A stretch of DNA of 64,000 nucleotides from Skeletonema tropicum. Its lineage: Eukaryota > Bacillariophyta > Thalassiosirophyceae > Thalassiosirales > Thalassiosiraceae. Shown here piece by piece: positions 1 to 12,352 of this stretch. The position numbers and the translations under genes were made by a program. The stretch spans positions 4,278,001 to 4,342,000 of the forward strand of contig CM074128.1 of assembly GCA_037178625.1 (NCBI GenBank). The letters run 5' to 3'. Below the pieces are notes generated by a model, which saw only the letters and a list, made by a program, of their open reading frames with translations, made no database searches and was not told the DNA's origin. How positions within the stretch are numbered: the stretch's first letter is position 1; every line of letters begins with the position of its first letter.

Positions 1-700
1 GTCATTGCCCATGCTAATGCTATTCTCCGTCACCATGCCACCCTAACGCTGCTCTGCTGTCTATTAGAACATCACTGGGTCTCTTGTTCAGCCCGAAGCT
101 ACCGCTGATGCTTCGGCGTCTGCCAAGGCTTTATCATCTAACAAGAACAAACGTCGCAAAGTGGATACTAAGCCTGCTAATGTTCGCCAATTGATGGACA
201 AGACAGCCTGTAAGTTAGAAGAATCGGCGTCCAAGATTCTTATAAGTTTTCTGAGTGCAACACTCTTACTCCTGCAGCTGTTGCTGAGGCTGGTGCGGAT
301 GCAAAGAATTCACAAGTTGCTATCAGTCTAAACACTGTTGCGCACCACCAAATAGGTAGACTTTGTGGACAAACCAAGAATAATACTATGAATGCTAATG
401 CTAATGATGCGCCATCGCCCGACATTAAAGTTGGGATTATTGGATTAAAGAGTGAATGGGATGATTTACACCGTATAATGTTCATGCAGGTGCCGTTGAA
501 AGTCTTCGTAGTCTCTTGGAGCAGCATCAGGAGCCAGTTCGACCCAGTACAAAAGCAGCGTTAAAGAGACTGACGAGTACTATGCGGCGGAGAAGAAGTC
601 TAGGGCGAGAGTACCGAAAGCACAAACAACGGAACAAGTTCTTACCAAGCTTGGTTTAGCTGCTACAACTCGGACTCGGCCTTTACGTCCTAGGAACTAA
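1..700 (+). pseudogene. Decayed protein-coding remnant, unknown origin
   Basis: Reading the plus strand gives stretches with protein-like composition in more than one frame. There is a basic segment (SNKNKRRK) near 135-165, an Asn/Ala-rich stretch near 380-410, and a C-terminal-looking end (RTRPLRPRN) that stops with TAA at 698-700. No single frame stays open, so the sequence is broken by several indels. I recognise no domain. It could be the end of an old retroelement polyprotein or a decayed host gene. The window starts inside it. Confidence 0.25.
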
Positions 701-719
701 TTAACTATTATAGATTGCT

Positions 720-1933
720 ATCATGAGTATGTGTCTCCCTTTTCGCGTAGATGCTTGCCTAGAGAGAAGAACTCCGACTCGATAAGCTCCTTTCTGGATG
801 CATGTGTCGCACGATTAGATTCACTCTGCCTCGTCAACCCTTCAGCTCTTGTTCTAGCTTTGTATAAGCTTTGAACTCTTTTGACGCCATTTAATGAGGA
901 ACTCAATAATAGTATCTCTCTTTGTGTTCAAGTCCATCTTGTGCACTGGAATCTTCATTTTCTTCTTCGTCCTCAATTTATCTCGCTTGGTCATGCGATC
1001 TATCTCTACCAGAAGCAAAACTTTTTTGCACTCTCTTGGCTTTAGATCTTGTGCGCTTGTTGTAGTTGCAAGTTTCGTATCCAATTCCACTGTTGCCTTT
1101 AGATCTTTCACCGCAGTCTTTACCTTCGCAAGTCCATTCTCAGATCTTTCAACAGCATTATAATTGTCGATGTAGTACGTGATAAGGTATTCTTCCAAGT
1201 TCTCATCCCATTATCGAAGACAGAGACAGAGTCATCGCTGGAAGATTGACTCCTTCGGGCAGACTGCCTCTTCATCTTCATTGGACGACAACATCATAAT
1301 GATGCTCGCATGGCGTAATGAAGACATGATCATCGGTATTTGCGATTGCCTCGTTACAGCAGGCGCACTCCAGGCCATCATGGGGAGCAGCAACTTGTTC
1401 AGATTCATTTGGAGGGGGTACACTACTTCTCTCCTCCCAGTCAATTGCTGATCATTGCGAGACCTCTTACTTCGAGAGCCTCTACCGCCCGAATTACGCC
1501 CTCCCCTCATGGTTGATAGGGGTGGTGTCCCTACCGTTTTGGATGGAGAATAGATTCCTACCGCTACTTTTCTCCGTAGGGGTTCCGATGGATGATTTCC
1601 AGAGGTCTAAAGTCAAGCTTGTTTCTAGCTTTAAGCGAGTTTTAGTAGCGTTCATCAAATATTTAAAAAGTGCGACGGTGATTCTACTGGCGTTTAATAC
1701 GCCAGCTGTCGCACGAACTTGATAGGGAGTAGCTTCATGCCATGTGATGAGACAGGGACAAAGACAAATTCCATGATGTTGTACATACAATATACCTTGG
1801 GATCGGCGTACAGAAGATCGTGGCAACAGAGTTGGTTACCCTGGAACTTTATGACGGAGCAAATATTAGATGCGTGTAATGGTGCACGGGCATTCAAAGT
1901 GAATCGGAAGCGAACACAAATATTAACAATCAA
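720..1933 (-). pseudogene. Decayed minus-strand coding remnant
   Basis: Three or four overlapping minus-strand frames carry protein-like sequence that seems to continue from one frame to the next. A segment near 1933-1740 contains LLYADPKVY; it is followed by an LNASRITVALFKYL stretch near 1690-1630, then a Lys/Arg-rich stretch near 1050-900. Each frame stops within 60-115 codons. No family was recognised. The pattern fits an old gag-like or host gene broken by indels. An alternative is chance open frames in a region with few stops. Confidence 0.2.
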
Positions 1934-2150
1934 TCGACAAACATTCTTATTTTGAATCGCAGGTTTGATGTGGTTGAGATGTCAAGAAATAGGAAGACCT
2001 CATCTTGGCAAAAGATCCCTCAGTATAAGCGTAGCCAATATATAGTACAAGCTGTATCGCTTTGATAACAGCGGGCGCGAATACAAGCTGTAGTCTATGA
2101 CAATGTGTAAGAGACAAGAAATTGGATGTAGCCAGAACAACACGACCGCG

Positions 2151-2380
2151 GACGTTATTATCCATCATGATGAGCCGAGGAGGTAGTTTGAAGAACGAAC
2201 CGCAGACAAGGACGTTACTATCCATCATGATGAGCGGATGATAATCTAACCCGAATTGATGGAGAAACGCCCTGCGGCAAAGGGGAAACAAAGCTGAAGA
2301 GAATAGATTGATGGAGAAACGCCCTGCGGCAAAAGGACGAACAAATGTACGAGAATAAGGGACGAACAAATGTACGAGCC
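2151..2380. repeat. Cluster of direct duplications (60-bp and 52-bp spacing)
   Basis: A 25-bp block at 2151-2175 recurs with one mismatch at 2211-2235. A block of about 29 bp at 2255-2283 recurs at 2307-2336. A 20-bp block at 2333-2352 recurs immediately after it. Confidence 0.7.
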
Positions 2381-2617
2381 GTGACTACCAAGGCATAACG
2401 AAATACTCCATAGCATCTTACCAATGAGGAGTCCAGAGTGAAGGACGATTGAACAACATGGTGAAAACAATGCGCACTGAACTGGAGACGGGTTGACATC
2501 CAAGACCGGGAGACACTCGATATGATCAAGAATAGGGGCAGCAATACCTCGTGTAGACCAATAATTGAATGTCAAGCAGGGGAGAATATTGATACTTGAC
2601 ATTCCCAATATGGCACA

Positions 2618-2735
2618 GAAGAGGCAGATAAAAGAGATGACATAGACGAGGCAGATAAACGAGACAGAGAAGAGACAGAGAAGAAGAGGCAGATAAAAGA
2701 GATGGCATAGACGAGGCAGATAAGAGAGACAGAGA
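2618..2735. repeat. Purine-rich direct duplication, about 65-bp spacing
   Basis: A purine-rich unit built around GAGGCAGATAAAAGAGATG begins at 2618 and recurs at 2683 with few differences. Each copy contains two sub-copies of GAGGCAGATAA. Confidence 0.7.
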
Positions 2736-4647
2736 CCAATGTAACAAGGAGTTGCCCTCATAACAGTTGCTAATGATGCTCACGCTAATCATAGTGCAAG
2801 ACGTGAAGGTACATATGACACTACTGATGAATGTGGATTAAACGCCAGATGTCAAGCTAGGAAGAACGTGATGCACGTCTTATCACCCGACATAATGGCA
2901 GAGGAAATCAACGAGGTAGTACAGACCAAGATATCGGCAGAAGAGCGCAAATGAAGAAATGATGTTGAAGAACGCCTTGGGCCTTGGTCGGGTCGAATGG
3001 AAGCAACATGAGAAAGATTGGATGACCCACAGAGCGGCTATATAGCATCAAGTTGACCTTGTATCGTGATAACTATGGTGTGAACACCGTGATACCTTAC
3101 ATGGGCATAATTGCGTTAGCAGAGCAGAGCAAAACATTTCCGACAAGCCGACTCGATAGCTTAGTGATTATTGTCAGTGAGTTTCATGAAACTAGGACGT
3201 TAAGACCACGCGTAGTACCCGCAGTTGAGGTGACTGCTGACAATACTTGAGAGCAATTGCATGACACGCACTGCGGGAGCGCCCTAACACATTTGGAGAC
3301 GATTCTAGATGCATCGACAACGAGCCTTCTTAGTATGAGACGACAACAACAACTAGACTTTGCATCGACTTACTTGTAGTAGGACACTCAGACCAGGGAT
3401 CGCAAATTCATATTATCAAACGATACTGGAGCTGCAAATGAGTTTGAATATATCAGGCGAGACCAATCTCAAACGGCACGAGAAGGTCTGACAGAGTACG
3501 GGGTGCCATCGATAGGTTATCGTGGACGGTTAGATGCCGATTGTGGTAGACGGAGTAAAGCCACCACAGACTTCATGAGACTGATTCGACCAATCACCAA
3601 CTCGACCAACAAAAGACTCGGCATACGGGGAGAATATGAGTGATATACCTCGCTCGTGATGCTGAAACACGAGATATAGGCCAGGCTAATGCGAGTTGAA
3701 CTAGAGGCGCACTGGACAATTCGATGCACAAATGTAAATGACTGGAACGAGGCGATATGACCGACTTAAACGAGGCGATATAACCACGACAACAAGAGAC
3801 CGACTTAAAGATGTAGAGATATGCGAGAGGTGATGAGGCAATAGCAGGAGAGCCAACACCAACATACCAAGGAAGTCACACGCTAACTCTGGAAGCACGA
3901 CATCCCACATGTTACACAAGCAATACAGGCGACACATATCGGAACATAGAAGAGGTTGCGAGGAAATGATTCCTTGAACAGCCAGACGCATCATTGCCGC
4001 GAATAGAACAGCCAGGCGCATCAAGGTTTGGGCTCATAAAACAGCACAGATACAGATCCAGATCCGTCACCCACGGGACAATGCCTACCTCATCTACATA
4101 ACTGCCATTAGACGTACCGGCCACCGATTTTTGTATGGGCAACGCACGCTTGAATTTAAGTGAGAACGTGGCTCGAAGCTAGAATCACTTGAGATAGTGA
4201 AGATAAAGGGAATGAAGTGAAGACTCGTCACTATGCGCAACATGATTTACAACGTACAGAACTATGCTTGCCAAAGGTGTATACAGGATGAAGAGTCACT
4301 CTCAAGACACGCGATTAGGGACACCATCCATCGTCCATTATGAGATAATATCGGTCGACGTAGATGACATCCTACCAAGAACCAAGAACCCGAACGAGGT
4401 GATGATTAAGCTCTGAGAGAATAACAAACGACCTCGGGCAGGAAGAAGGACATGGCAAGAGCCTCTGAGACAACACGACGAATGAGAAGGAGGAGAGAGA
4501 ACTCAATCAATTAAGTATCCAGAACGCTAGAACTAGACACCGGACTAAAGCGGTGAAAGAGGTAAAGATACCAGCAACCCATTTCTGTACGACGATCAAT
4601 TCTGACTTGGACCGTCTCTACGATGTGGTCAAAGCACCTCGTGACAC

Positions 4648-4748
4648 TCGGGCATACAGAACCGCGATGCATATGAGGAGTTACATTGAAAGGATGCAAT
4701 CGGGCATACAGAACCGCGATGCATATGAGGAGTTACATTAAAAGGATG
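4648..4748. repeat. Tandem duplication, about 52-bp unit
   Basis: A unit starting TCGGGCATACAGAACC at 4648 is repeated directly from 4700 with one mismatch near its end. A partial third end (ACATTGAAAGG) follows. Confidence 0.8.
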
Positions 4749-6105
4749 TACATTGAAAGGTATTTACGTTTACGGGGAGACCGTAGAGGCTAGTGAAGAT
4801 TGATCCAGCCGGTATGTAGGGATCATTTTGACCGCACTTCGTCTTGGACACCTCGAAAGCTGTTTACGGAATTATACGTTACCTGGATAGGTATCCAGAT
4901 AGGAGACTTGCTATGTCTACAATACATGTCGAAGAAGCCCCAAAGCATAGCACAGATTGGAAGGATTTTTACGGGAGACGATTGAGGAAGACCCAGCGGA
5001 AATACCAGTTCCGTTGGGAGAGAAGGTGAGGATCAGAATCTTATCGTTCAATAAACAAGGAGCAGAGTACGGTTGAATTTACAAATCTTGGAGCCGACAC
5101 CGAGATGGTAGCGATGCGCTTCGCGAGAGGTTCGACAGTTGCACTGAAGATCAACCTAAAGATGTTCGCTGTACCAACTGACTGAGCACATTCGCGGTAC
5201 CAATTGACTGAGCACCTGATTTCTTTTGTGACAATGACAGTATGGTGAAGGTTACGAATACTCCAACATCCGCTACAAAACTCAGTCAGACACCTTATCA
5301 TCAAGGGGGAGTATACCACAACAGGAATTTTACAATGTCGATAATACCTCCTGGACGGAGCCAACTACTCAGACACACTCAAGAAGATATCACCTTTATA
5401 CAAGAGGATTCAACTTTATATTACCCAAATCAGTGCACGATAGTGGATGAGAAGATTTCCAATGAGACTTAGCTTTATGAATCGCAAGCGTAAGCTTACA
5501 ATTCACGGGGAGCGTTTCGTGTAGCACAGAACGTCTCATTCCCTTAGACGATCACTCACTTCTCACCAATCTTTATCCTTGTTATGTATCCTTACCATGT
5601 AATTATATTATTAGTTGATGTTATCGCAGTAGTACTGATTAGTCTGTATATATTACATAATCATTAACGTAGAGTGAGAAACGAATCGTCATCAGCTCAG
5701 CTTCTGTTTCTTTCTTCTATTCTTTCTGTTTCTCTCACATTTTTTGGGTGATTTAGACTATTTGTTACGCACGTGAGATACGTAGAGGACTGTCTATGAG
5801 GGAAAAATAGGTGAATGAGGTGCTGGTGTCTTCCCCAGCCAAGAAGGAATGGCTCCAAGCGAGAAGGAAATAGGGGTCACTTCATTCTATTTATAATATT
5901 TTATTGTTACGTGTTACCTTTGCTCTAGCATCGACGGGTTGGTGTAGCAAAAGATGATGGGTTGATTGGTAAAAGATAGAAGAGTATAACAAGTGAGATG
6001 ATTTGAGTAGGTAGATTATGCTCTTAGATTGTTAAATTGGTCCTCAAGTGTTTGAGAGATTCGACTGATTGAGTCATTGAAATATCGTTTACGGTGAGAG
6101 ACTAT

Positions 6106-7473
6106 TTAATTTCCCGAATAGATTCGCAACACACTCTGCATATTCCCCCGACATATTGGGCAAGTTCGTTGTCCACTTTGACCGCTCATACACACGTCAG
6201 AGCATCGATTGCAGAGACATAAATGCCCACAAGGAACGACTGCCATGATAGGAACCTCATCATGACAGACCACGCAGGTGTTCTGGTTGCTGTCATTCTC
6301 ATTTGATGCCGTGATTGTATCATTGTCAAGAGAAATACGTGATCGTGTCTCAGGTGGCATAGACTCCATCGTCGCGTGGAGGGACCGCTTCCTTTTGCGC
6401 AACTTTTCCTCGGAGTCTTTAATATCTTTTGCTTCTTCAATTACACGTGCCTCAAGCGCTGCTTCCAGAGATGAGATTCGTGAAGCAGTATTTAGTCGGG
6501 CAGCAGCCGCAGTCGCAGCCTCGCGCTCAGCCCGCTCTGTCTCTCGTCGAATGCTCTCCCTTTCCTCACGCTCAGCCGCCTCCTGTTGAAGCCGCAATCT
6601 CTCCTCGCGCTCAGCAGCCTCGCGGGCTTCACGTTCTCTCTCCTCACGCTCAGCCGCTTCTCTGGCCTCTTGCGCTGCCCTTTCTCTGGCCAGACGCTCC
6701 CGTTCATTAGTTGCATTCGCCTCCCTAATTTCTGCACTGCGTTCATTATTGTATTTGCGCTGCTCGGAATAGAAAGCTGTCAAAGCACTTGTCAAATCAC
6801 TGTCTACCCCATTGCTTGCGGTAAAGCTGTTATCACGAATTACAACCCAACTCCCATCTCCTGCAACAGCGACATCCCTCACGGTTCCATTCTGTTTCTT
6901 TAATTCATTTGAAACGTGCGTGCCGTCCAATAACCACAACAAACCCTCTTGGTCGGATATGACGTACTGCCCTCCACTGAATAGGCGAACAAAATGGATT
7001 GTCTTATTTCTGCCATGTATTCTCTTCAATCTATCAGAAAATCCGTCATTTAAGTTACTGGATTCCCAATGCCCATTTCTTCCCTGAATAAGTGCCCAGG
7101 TTTCAACTCCATATTGCGAGCTCCCAAAACTCGCATGAAATTCATGCGGCATACTACTCCATTCTTTGATCTCTGCGGATGCGAGTGTTCCGCCCCACCA
7201 ACAATGGCCTCCTGTGCCGTCGGGCTTTACCCCGTTGACATACCAGGCCCCGCCGGCTCCAAAGTCAACAACCTTTATGTCGCGGCCTTTGGAGGTGCAG
7301 TTATTAATTTGTTTAGCGACGGCTGCAGGTATGTTTTTCCAGTTTTTATGTTGCCACTTCGTGTTCCCATTGTCGTAATTTAGTAACAGCAGCCATTCAT
7401 CGCCATCATCACTCAAAATTACTCGGATGCGGCTACCGATGCTGCCGGTGATTGAGCGAGGAACGGTGACCAT
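6106..7473 (-). CDS. RING-finger protein with N-terminal repeats and coiled coil
   Basis: A 455-residue protein, probably an E3 ubiquitin ligase. Residues 1-225 hold three or four imperfect repeats, each a short strand followed by a Gly-Gly/Gly-Asp turn and an aromatic residue (VDFGAGGAWY, LFSGGQYVI, VAGDGSWVV), suggesting a beta-propeller-like fold for substrate binding. Residues about 235-370 are a highly charged Glu/Arg/Ala coiled coil, and the DNA there is itself repetitive. Residues 400-442 are a C3HC4 RING: CVVC, then CGH, CLCNRC and a CPIC pair. The ATG at 7471-7473 fits the first repeat with no upstream frame needed. An LTR element begins 148 bp upstream of this ATG, so the promoter lies next to or within mobile DNA. 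The RING assignment is firm; the ligase role is inferred from the family. Confidence 0.8.
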   Translation of the reverse strand: MVTVPRSITGSIGSRIRVILSDDGDEWLLLLNYDNGNTKWQHKNWKNIPAAVAKQINNCTSKGRDIKVVDFGAGGAWYVNGVKPDGTGGHCWWGGTLASAEIKEWSSMPHEFHASFGSSQYGVETWALIQGRNGHWESSNLNDGFSDRLKRIHGRNKTIHFVRLFSGGQYVISDQEGLLWLLDGTHVSNELKKQNGTVRDVAVAGDGSWVVIRDNSFTASNGVDSDLTSALTAFYSEQRKYNNERSAEIREANATNERERLARERAAQEAREAAEREEREREAREAAEREERLRLQQEAAEREERESIRRETERAEREAATAAAARLNTASRISSLEAALEARVIEEAKDIKDSEEKLRKRKRSLHATMESMPPETRSRISLDNDTITASNENDSNQNTCVVCHDEVPIMAVVPCGHLCLCNRCSDVCMSGQSGQRTCPICRGNMQSVLRIYSGN

Positions 7474-7621
7474 CTGGAATCTCCTATTCCTCTGCCTGCT
7501 GCTTTGTCTCTCTCCCTGCCACAGCGCAACCGCCGCGCCACAACACCCCAGTTCCCGATTAGATTGCCTGAGTATTGTACAACCACTACAGCTACCTTCA
7601 ATAAAGCAGAAAGCAGGCCGG

Positions 7622-7897
7622 TGTCACAAGCAAATAGGACCGGTATTGATTGTGCAACTAGAGCCAGAAGAGACCACTAGGAACACGGATATCATGGTGA
7701 CTAAGCTTAAGAGCTAAAGAAGTGGGCTATTCCCAAAGGTGATGAAGGAGCACCAACGTGCGACGTCATCTGACGTCATCTTGTGTGAGAGGATCAATCA
7801 CGGGTTCTCACCGTGGTTGCTACTTGACACGTGTGAACAGGAAGAATGACTGTCATAACGGTATTGGGATACCAGAAGAGAGTCATATCCTGTGACA
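7622..7897. repeat. Left LTR (276 bp)
   Basis: Starts TGTCACA, ends TGTGACA. It contains CGACGTCATC followed directly by TGACGTCATC (7761-7780); the right LTR has only the first. The extra copy makes a perfect TGACGTCA palindrome. Confidence 0.9.
7771..7778. promoter_or_regulatory. CRE-type TGACGTCA site in the left LTR
   Basis: A perfect palindrome matching the bZIP CRE consensus, created by a 10-bp duplication present in the left LTR only. It is about 300 bp upstream of the RING gene ATG. Regulatory use is inferred. Confidence 0.4.
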
Positions 7898-10800
7898 TTC
7901 TCCCCCGAACTTGTGTGAACCAAAAACGAGCTGTCAAGACTGGAAAACCCATGGCAAGCCATCCGGATAAAAAACCAGTCTAACAGATAGAAACCAAAAC
8001 CCAACTTGGGAAAAAAAGACCTCCAGGCAATGTCAATTTCGATCGAATCAAGGACGTAAGTTCTTTTGTGATATTAGAGCAACCAAATGTACTTTCCTTG
8101 ACATCGGTTGTGTGTGCATAGGATTTGGCCAAGACGTCGTTGTTCAACGTTCAGTTTCCATTTCCAATTCGAATAATTTCTCTATACACACCCCCTGTAC
8201 TCCTCAATACTATGGGGTCTTTATCAATTGTTGTAGCGCTCACTAGACTAAACTAACTGAGGCTCGTTTTTGTATCGTACAGTTCCTTTCGTGTCAACTT
8301 CAGTCGCTTGAAGAAGAGACCTCCGTTGGAGTCTCTGCTTTCGGCAGATTTAAGACTTTAAAAACGGCTAGATCAAAGCCTACGAACCAAATCAGTATTT
8401 GGGATCGCGACGCTTCGAAGTTCTTTCGAGCGTTTGGAACTATCCACCAATTTCTTTCGGCAGCGGCCATCCTGGCGACCAGAGTATAACAAGTGTCTAT
8501 CTTGGACAACGCTTTACTGGCTTCGCAAGGCTGCGTTAAACGGTGTGGTACGAAGAGACCAGATTGTCTTCCGGCTGCATTCGGATTTGACGATCGGGCT
8601 GCATCAACAGGTTCACAAGTGACTCTGTTTTTGCGGCAGTAGTACTGCGGTGGGTGCATTGCAATTGTAACAAGTACATATTGCACTCCGTCCAGAGAGG
8701 TTGTATCATCTCTGTATTCTTGAATATCGTGACTTACGTGTTGGAAGAGTATCACTGGCTTCATGTGCATTCATCACTTCTGCCTAAAACGATTTAATCA
8801 AGAGTCTTGAAGAACAGGTAGAGAGTCCGCTTGAACTTCACTTGAAGTGTGAGAAGAGGAGTCACTCTATCTCGCGGATTCACCAACATCCCGTTCGAAT
8901 CTTTGGTAGTGGGAAAGTCAACCACTTTGAACGAGCCGTGGAAGGTCGATCATAGTTTCACACATAATAATGGCAATTTGAATGTTGCAAAGCGGTAAGC
9001 GCATCCTGAGCTCCCTCCTCAGCCTTCTTTGGCACCTCTACCTCAATCGAATCTAATATCAGATCAGACGATAGGGCAACAACAACTGCATGCACAACTG
9101 CATAACTTCCTGATAAAATAAGCGTACTTGCATCAGTACCTGTCAGAACCTCGTTGACGTAAAGTGCGTTCTTACGATCCATCGGCCTAAGGCACAAAAC
9201 GGTCGTGATATACCAGATCCCCTAAGCAAGGTCTTGGATCTTGGATTGAAGAGCTGCCGGAATCACCACAGAGGTATCTCCTTTTGCATCGTTGCATAGG
9301 CTCTGCATACATCATCTCTGTCGAAGATCATTAGAATATTTCTCGATCCCATTAGAATGTTGCGGCAGGTCCAGGAACATACGTAGCTAGCTTTGCTTCA
9401 TCAACGTTTATATCAGAACACTATCTTCTACTTCCATGTCGTGTGTGACTATGCGCAGTCACAAGAGCTTACCATTTGTCTTCGTCATCTTTAGATCAGC
9501 CACTCAAAGAGCTGCTGTCTTCCCAAGTCTGCATTATAACAGCGCACTCCAATTAGCTGCTGTCGGTACCTCTTCCTTTGTAGGTGTGGCATGTGTCGTG
9601 AAGGATGACGCTGTCAAACGCTGGTAATGTATGTACTACTTTCCTTTACGCTGAAGCATCACACCCTCGACCACTGAGGATCTCAACTGAGGCAGCGCAG
9701 CCTCGCTAGCACTAGCCCCGTCGCAGTCGTAATATCTTCCCCTTGCAATTAGTTTGAGGTTGATTTGATAAATATGAGTAGAGATTGTCTCCCGGAGGGT
9801 ATGGCGGCCCTCGCCCTGTCTTTAGACCGGAAGAACTCCAGGCACAAATGCCGAGAGGAGGTGATAGCACATTACTCACCCGCACTCCGACACGCGCCCT
9901 TGAACTTCTTTTCGAAGTTCAAGCTTCATCACTTCATCTCCTGTTGTGCACCACGACAGATGCCAGTCGATGAGTGTCTTCAAGAATCGATACTCCCCCA
10001 AGCCTTGCGCTTGAATGAAGTAAGCTCAGCCAAAATGCCGATCAACTCTGAATTTGGAAACGCCTTAGACATGCATCTAGTCGCTGGCGATTGATCATGG
10101 GAACGCTTCCTTGTTTGGTCAGCATCCCTCCTCCCCGTACCATATTGACCGAATTTCGAGGAGGCCCCACATTTGCCACTAAAAGCAGCGGAGCAGATCT
10201 ATTGGTAGTCTTGGTACAACACACAAGAACTAAGATGGCAACCACCACCGTCGAAAGAACAATTTCCAGATGGTGTATCCAAGTGTTAGTCACTTCCTGG
10301 GCATGGTAAGTGTCTTTTGCAGCATTTACTTGGAAGCCTCGAGAACTGCCTTGAGCACGCTTCTCTCTTATTTGATCATTATTACCTGCGTTGTGTACAC
10401 CAAACAACAGGTCGTTCCGATAGAGTTAAACACTTTCTCATCATGTATTACAACATTTCAGTAGAAGATGTCCGGGTGCAAGTGTAGCTCCCTCGATGGC
10501 CTGCTCTGTACTGAACCCTCCATGACGCAGGCTTGGCGAGCTCTGTCCCATCTGAGTATCCAATAATCAGGTCACCGAACTATGAACGAAATTTACCATC
10601 AGCCGATGAATGTCTCAAGTGCATTGGAAGAAGGTGAACCTCCCGAAACACGGTGAGCAGTCGGCTACGGATCTCAGCCACTCTCGGACTGTAGGACGAG
10701 CATTGAGCAAGCAGCCAGCTTTCTCGCAAGTCCTCCACTAGTTGTCTTCAACAACAGCGGTTTAGAAGGACGATGTCTTGTAGTTATCATCTCGTTGTGC

Positions 10801-11615
10801 TGGTATGCGCCTGTTTGCGACCCTGCCTTGATTTCCGCATGTGCTTTTCCACTTGCTCGAGCAATCCTTGAACGTCCTCTCCTTCACGTGAGAAGTACAT
10901 CCAGCAAGGATAGTTAAGTCGGATGCATCGAGGTGTGTGCAGGTTCCTTTTGAACACCGTAGGTAATCTGCAGCAGCATGGTTCCAACCACAATCATATT
11001 CGCCGACGCGAGATTGCGTTGTGAAAGTAGTCTTCCTTTTCTAGGCATGACCACCGTATTAGTATTGATAGAGTAGTCTCTCCTACGAGACCCACCACTC
11101 CGGATAATGTTTGAATTTGAGCTTGCGCAAGAGATTCCTTTCGACTGTCGCGTGTAAACAAGACAGAGAATCAAGGTACGAGATTCGGGACTCGGGACAC
11201 TTGCCATGGACACAAAGTACCAAGGAAGTCCCCTTCCCTTCAGACTAACATCTGAATTGCTCATTAGTATTTTGGAAGATCTCTTTGGTGGAAGAAACGG
11301 CACACCAAAGGATATAATCCGATATCTAGGAGAAGCAGAGTAGACAATCGTTACTCCCCCCATGACCTTGTCTTCTGAAATATGTTAGGCATGATTGCCA
11401 CGTTGGCCAACCACCTTTAGAGAACATGGACAATCCATGGCTGCCACAGCGGCACAGACCATTTTGGTTTGGTAATTCCAGTTCAGATTGCTCTTGAATT
11501 GTTTCTCTCATTCCTCCTCCTCCCACAATGCAAGCAAGAGGCTGGTCATCCTAGATGCACCAGTGAATAAGGATGAATTTACGCTAAATAGTTCGTCGCT
11601 GGATAGAAATGACTT

Positions 11616-11701
11616 GAACAGTACGCTGTGCGTAACTGAATAGACATGACCTTTCTTTGAACAGCACGCTGTGCGCAACTGAATAGACTTGATCTTTCTT
11701 T
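11616..11701. repeat. Two 43-bp tandem units inside the LARD-like element
   Basis: Units at 11616-11658 and 11659-11701, each starting GAACAG and ending CTTTCTTT, differ at four positions. A trace of the unit precedes them. Confidence 0.85.
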
Positions 11702-11794
11702 AACCAGGGCGTCGCTGCACATGTTGAATCAACAGGGACAAATAAAGGGACAAATAAACACGATTTGCTTTCACAGCAATATAATTTTTATTAA

Positions 11795-12352
11795 TTAGGG
11801 TAGGTGGTTCAATTGCACGTTCGACTTCGCCCAGTGGGGTATAATCGTCTCGTCATCCTGAGGTACTCGCTTGAGCAAGGCGTAGACTACCTCGGCAACA
11901 CTGTGTAATAACCAACAATCCATCAAGGCTAAGCGGCTGCGACAATCACAATCTGTACAGAATGCGTCGACAAACATGCTCTCAATAGCTCCAGCTACAT
12001 GCACTATCATGCTGTAAAGATCAAAACTCTTCACACCTTCTCAGAGGTAGACAAGAGAGTGCGTATTTTTCCAATTGCGACCAGCGTCTTATAAGGAATA
12101 AATACTTCTAAGTCTGCTAACTATATCCGCAAACTCTGTTGTTGTGAGGGTATCATCTCGCCTAACAGCAGATGACTCTCGATATGTGAGGGTTGGATGA
12201 GAGAACACTTCTCCCCCCACACGTAATTCTAATCGTAGTCCATCGCTCAACAGCTGATGTCCATCTAAATCGCCATGGGCACTTCCTCTACATGAGGAGA
12301 ATCGAAATTCTTTTCTCACCTCCGATGCACTTCTGTCAACGTCGAAACACAC
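11795..12352 (-). pseudogene. Broken minus-strand frames inside the LARD-like element
   Basis: Two frames (12352-12089 and 12034-11795) have protein-like composition, the second with a Cys/His-containing segment (FCTDCDCRSRL). They are interrupted, and no start codon is available for the first because an ATG just upstream is followed by a stop. I recognise no domain. Captured host sequence or relic element coding are both possible. Confidence 0.2.

Larger units (their letters stand above)
1934..6105. other. Gene-poor tract with short direct duplications
   Basis: About 4.2 kb without a convincing gene. Open frames are under 175 codons, overlap on both strands and match nothing I recognise. 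The notable structure is a series of imperfect direct duplications spaced 52-65 bp apart; three are listed separately. Shorter ones lie near 3740-3785, 3975-4022 and 5165-5215. These look like slippage or repair footprints in old repetitive DNA. From about 5500 to 6105 the sequence is AT-rich with no repeats or frames I can support. Confidence 0.5.

Noticed and set aside
2246..2761. 171-codon minus-strand frame rich in Leu, Cys and Ser
   Set aside because: Composition follows the purine-rich direct duplications on the other strand. No ATG-based gene structure.
5120..5145. tRNA B-box-like GGTTCGA near 5130
   Set aside because: No matching A box, acceptor stem or cloverleaf around it. No tRNA or rRNA gene could be supported in the window.
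7898..7920. tRNA primer-binding site after the left LTR of the LARD-like element
   Set aside because: Sequence TTCTCCCCCGAAC does not begin with TGG or resemble a tRNA 3' complement. It looks better as a polypurine tract on the other strand.
8300..8770. 156-codon minus-strand frame in the LARD-like element
   Set aside because: No Gag, RT or other retroelement motif seen. Kept only as part of the element.
10914..11363. 149-codon minus-strand frame in the LARD-like element
   Set aside because: Low-complexity composition and no recognisable domain. A competing plus-strand frame overlaps it.
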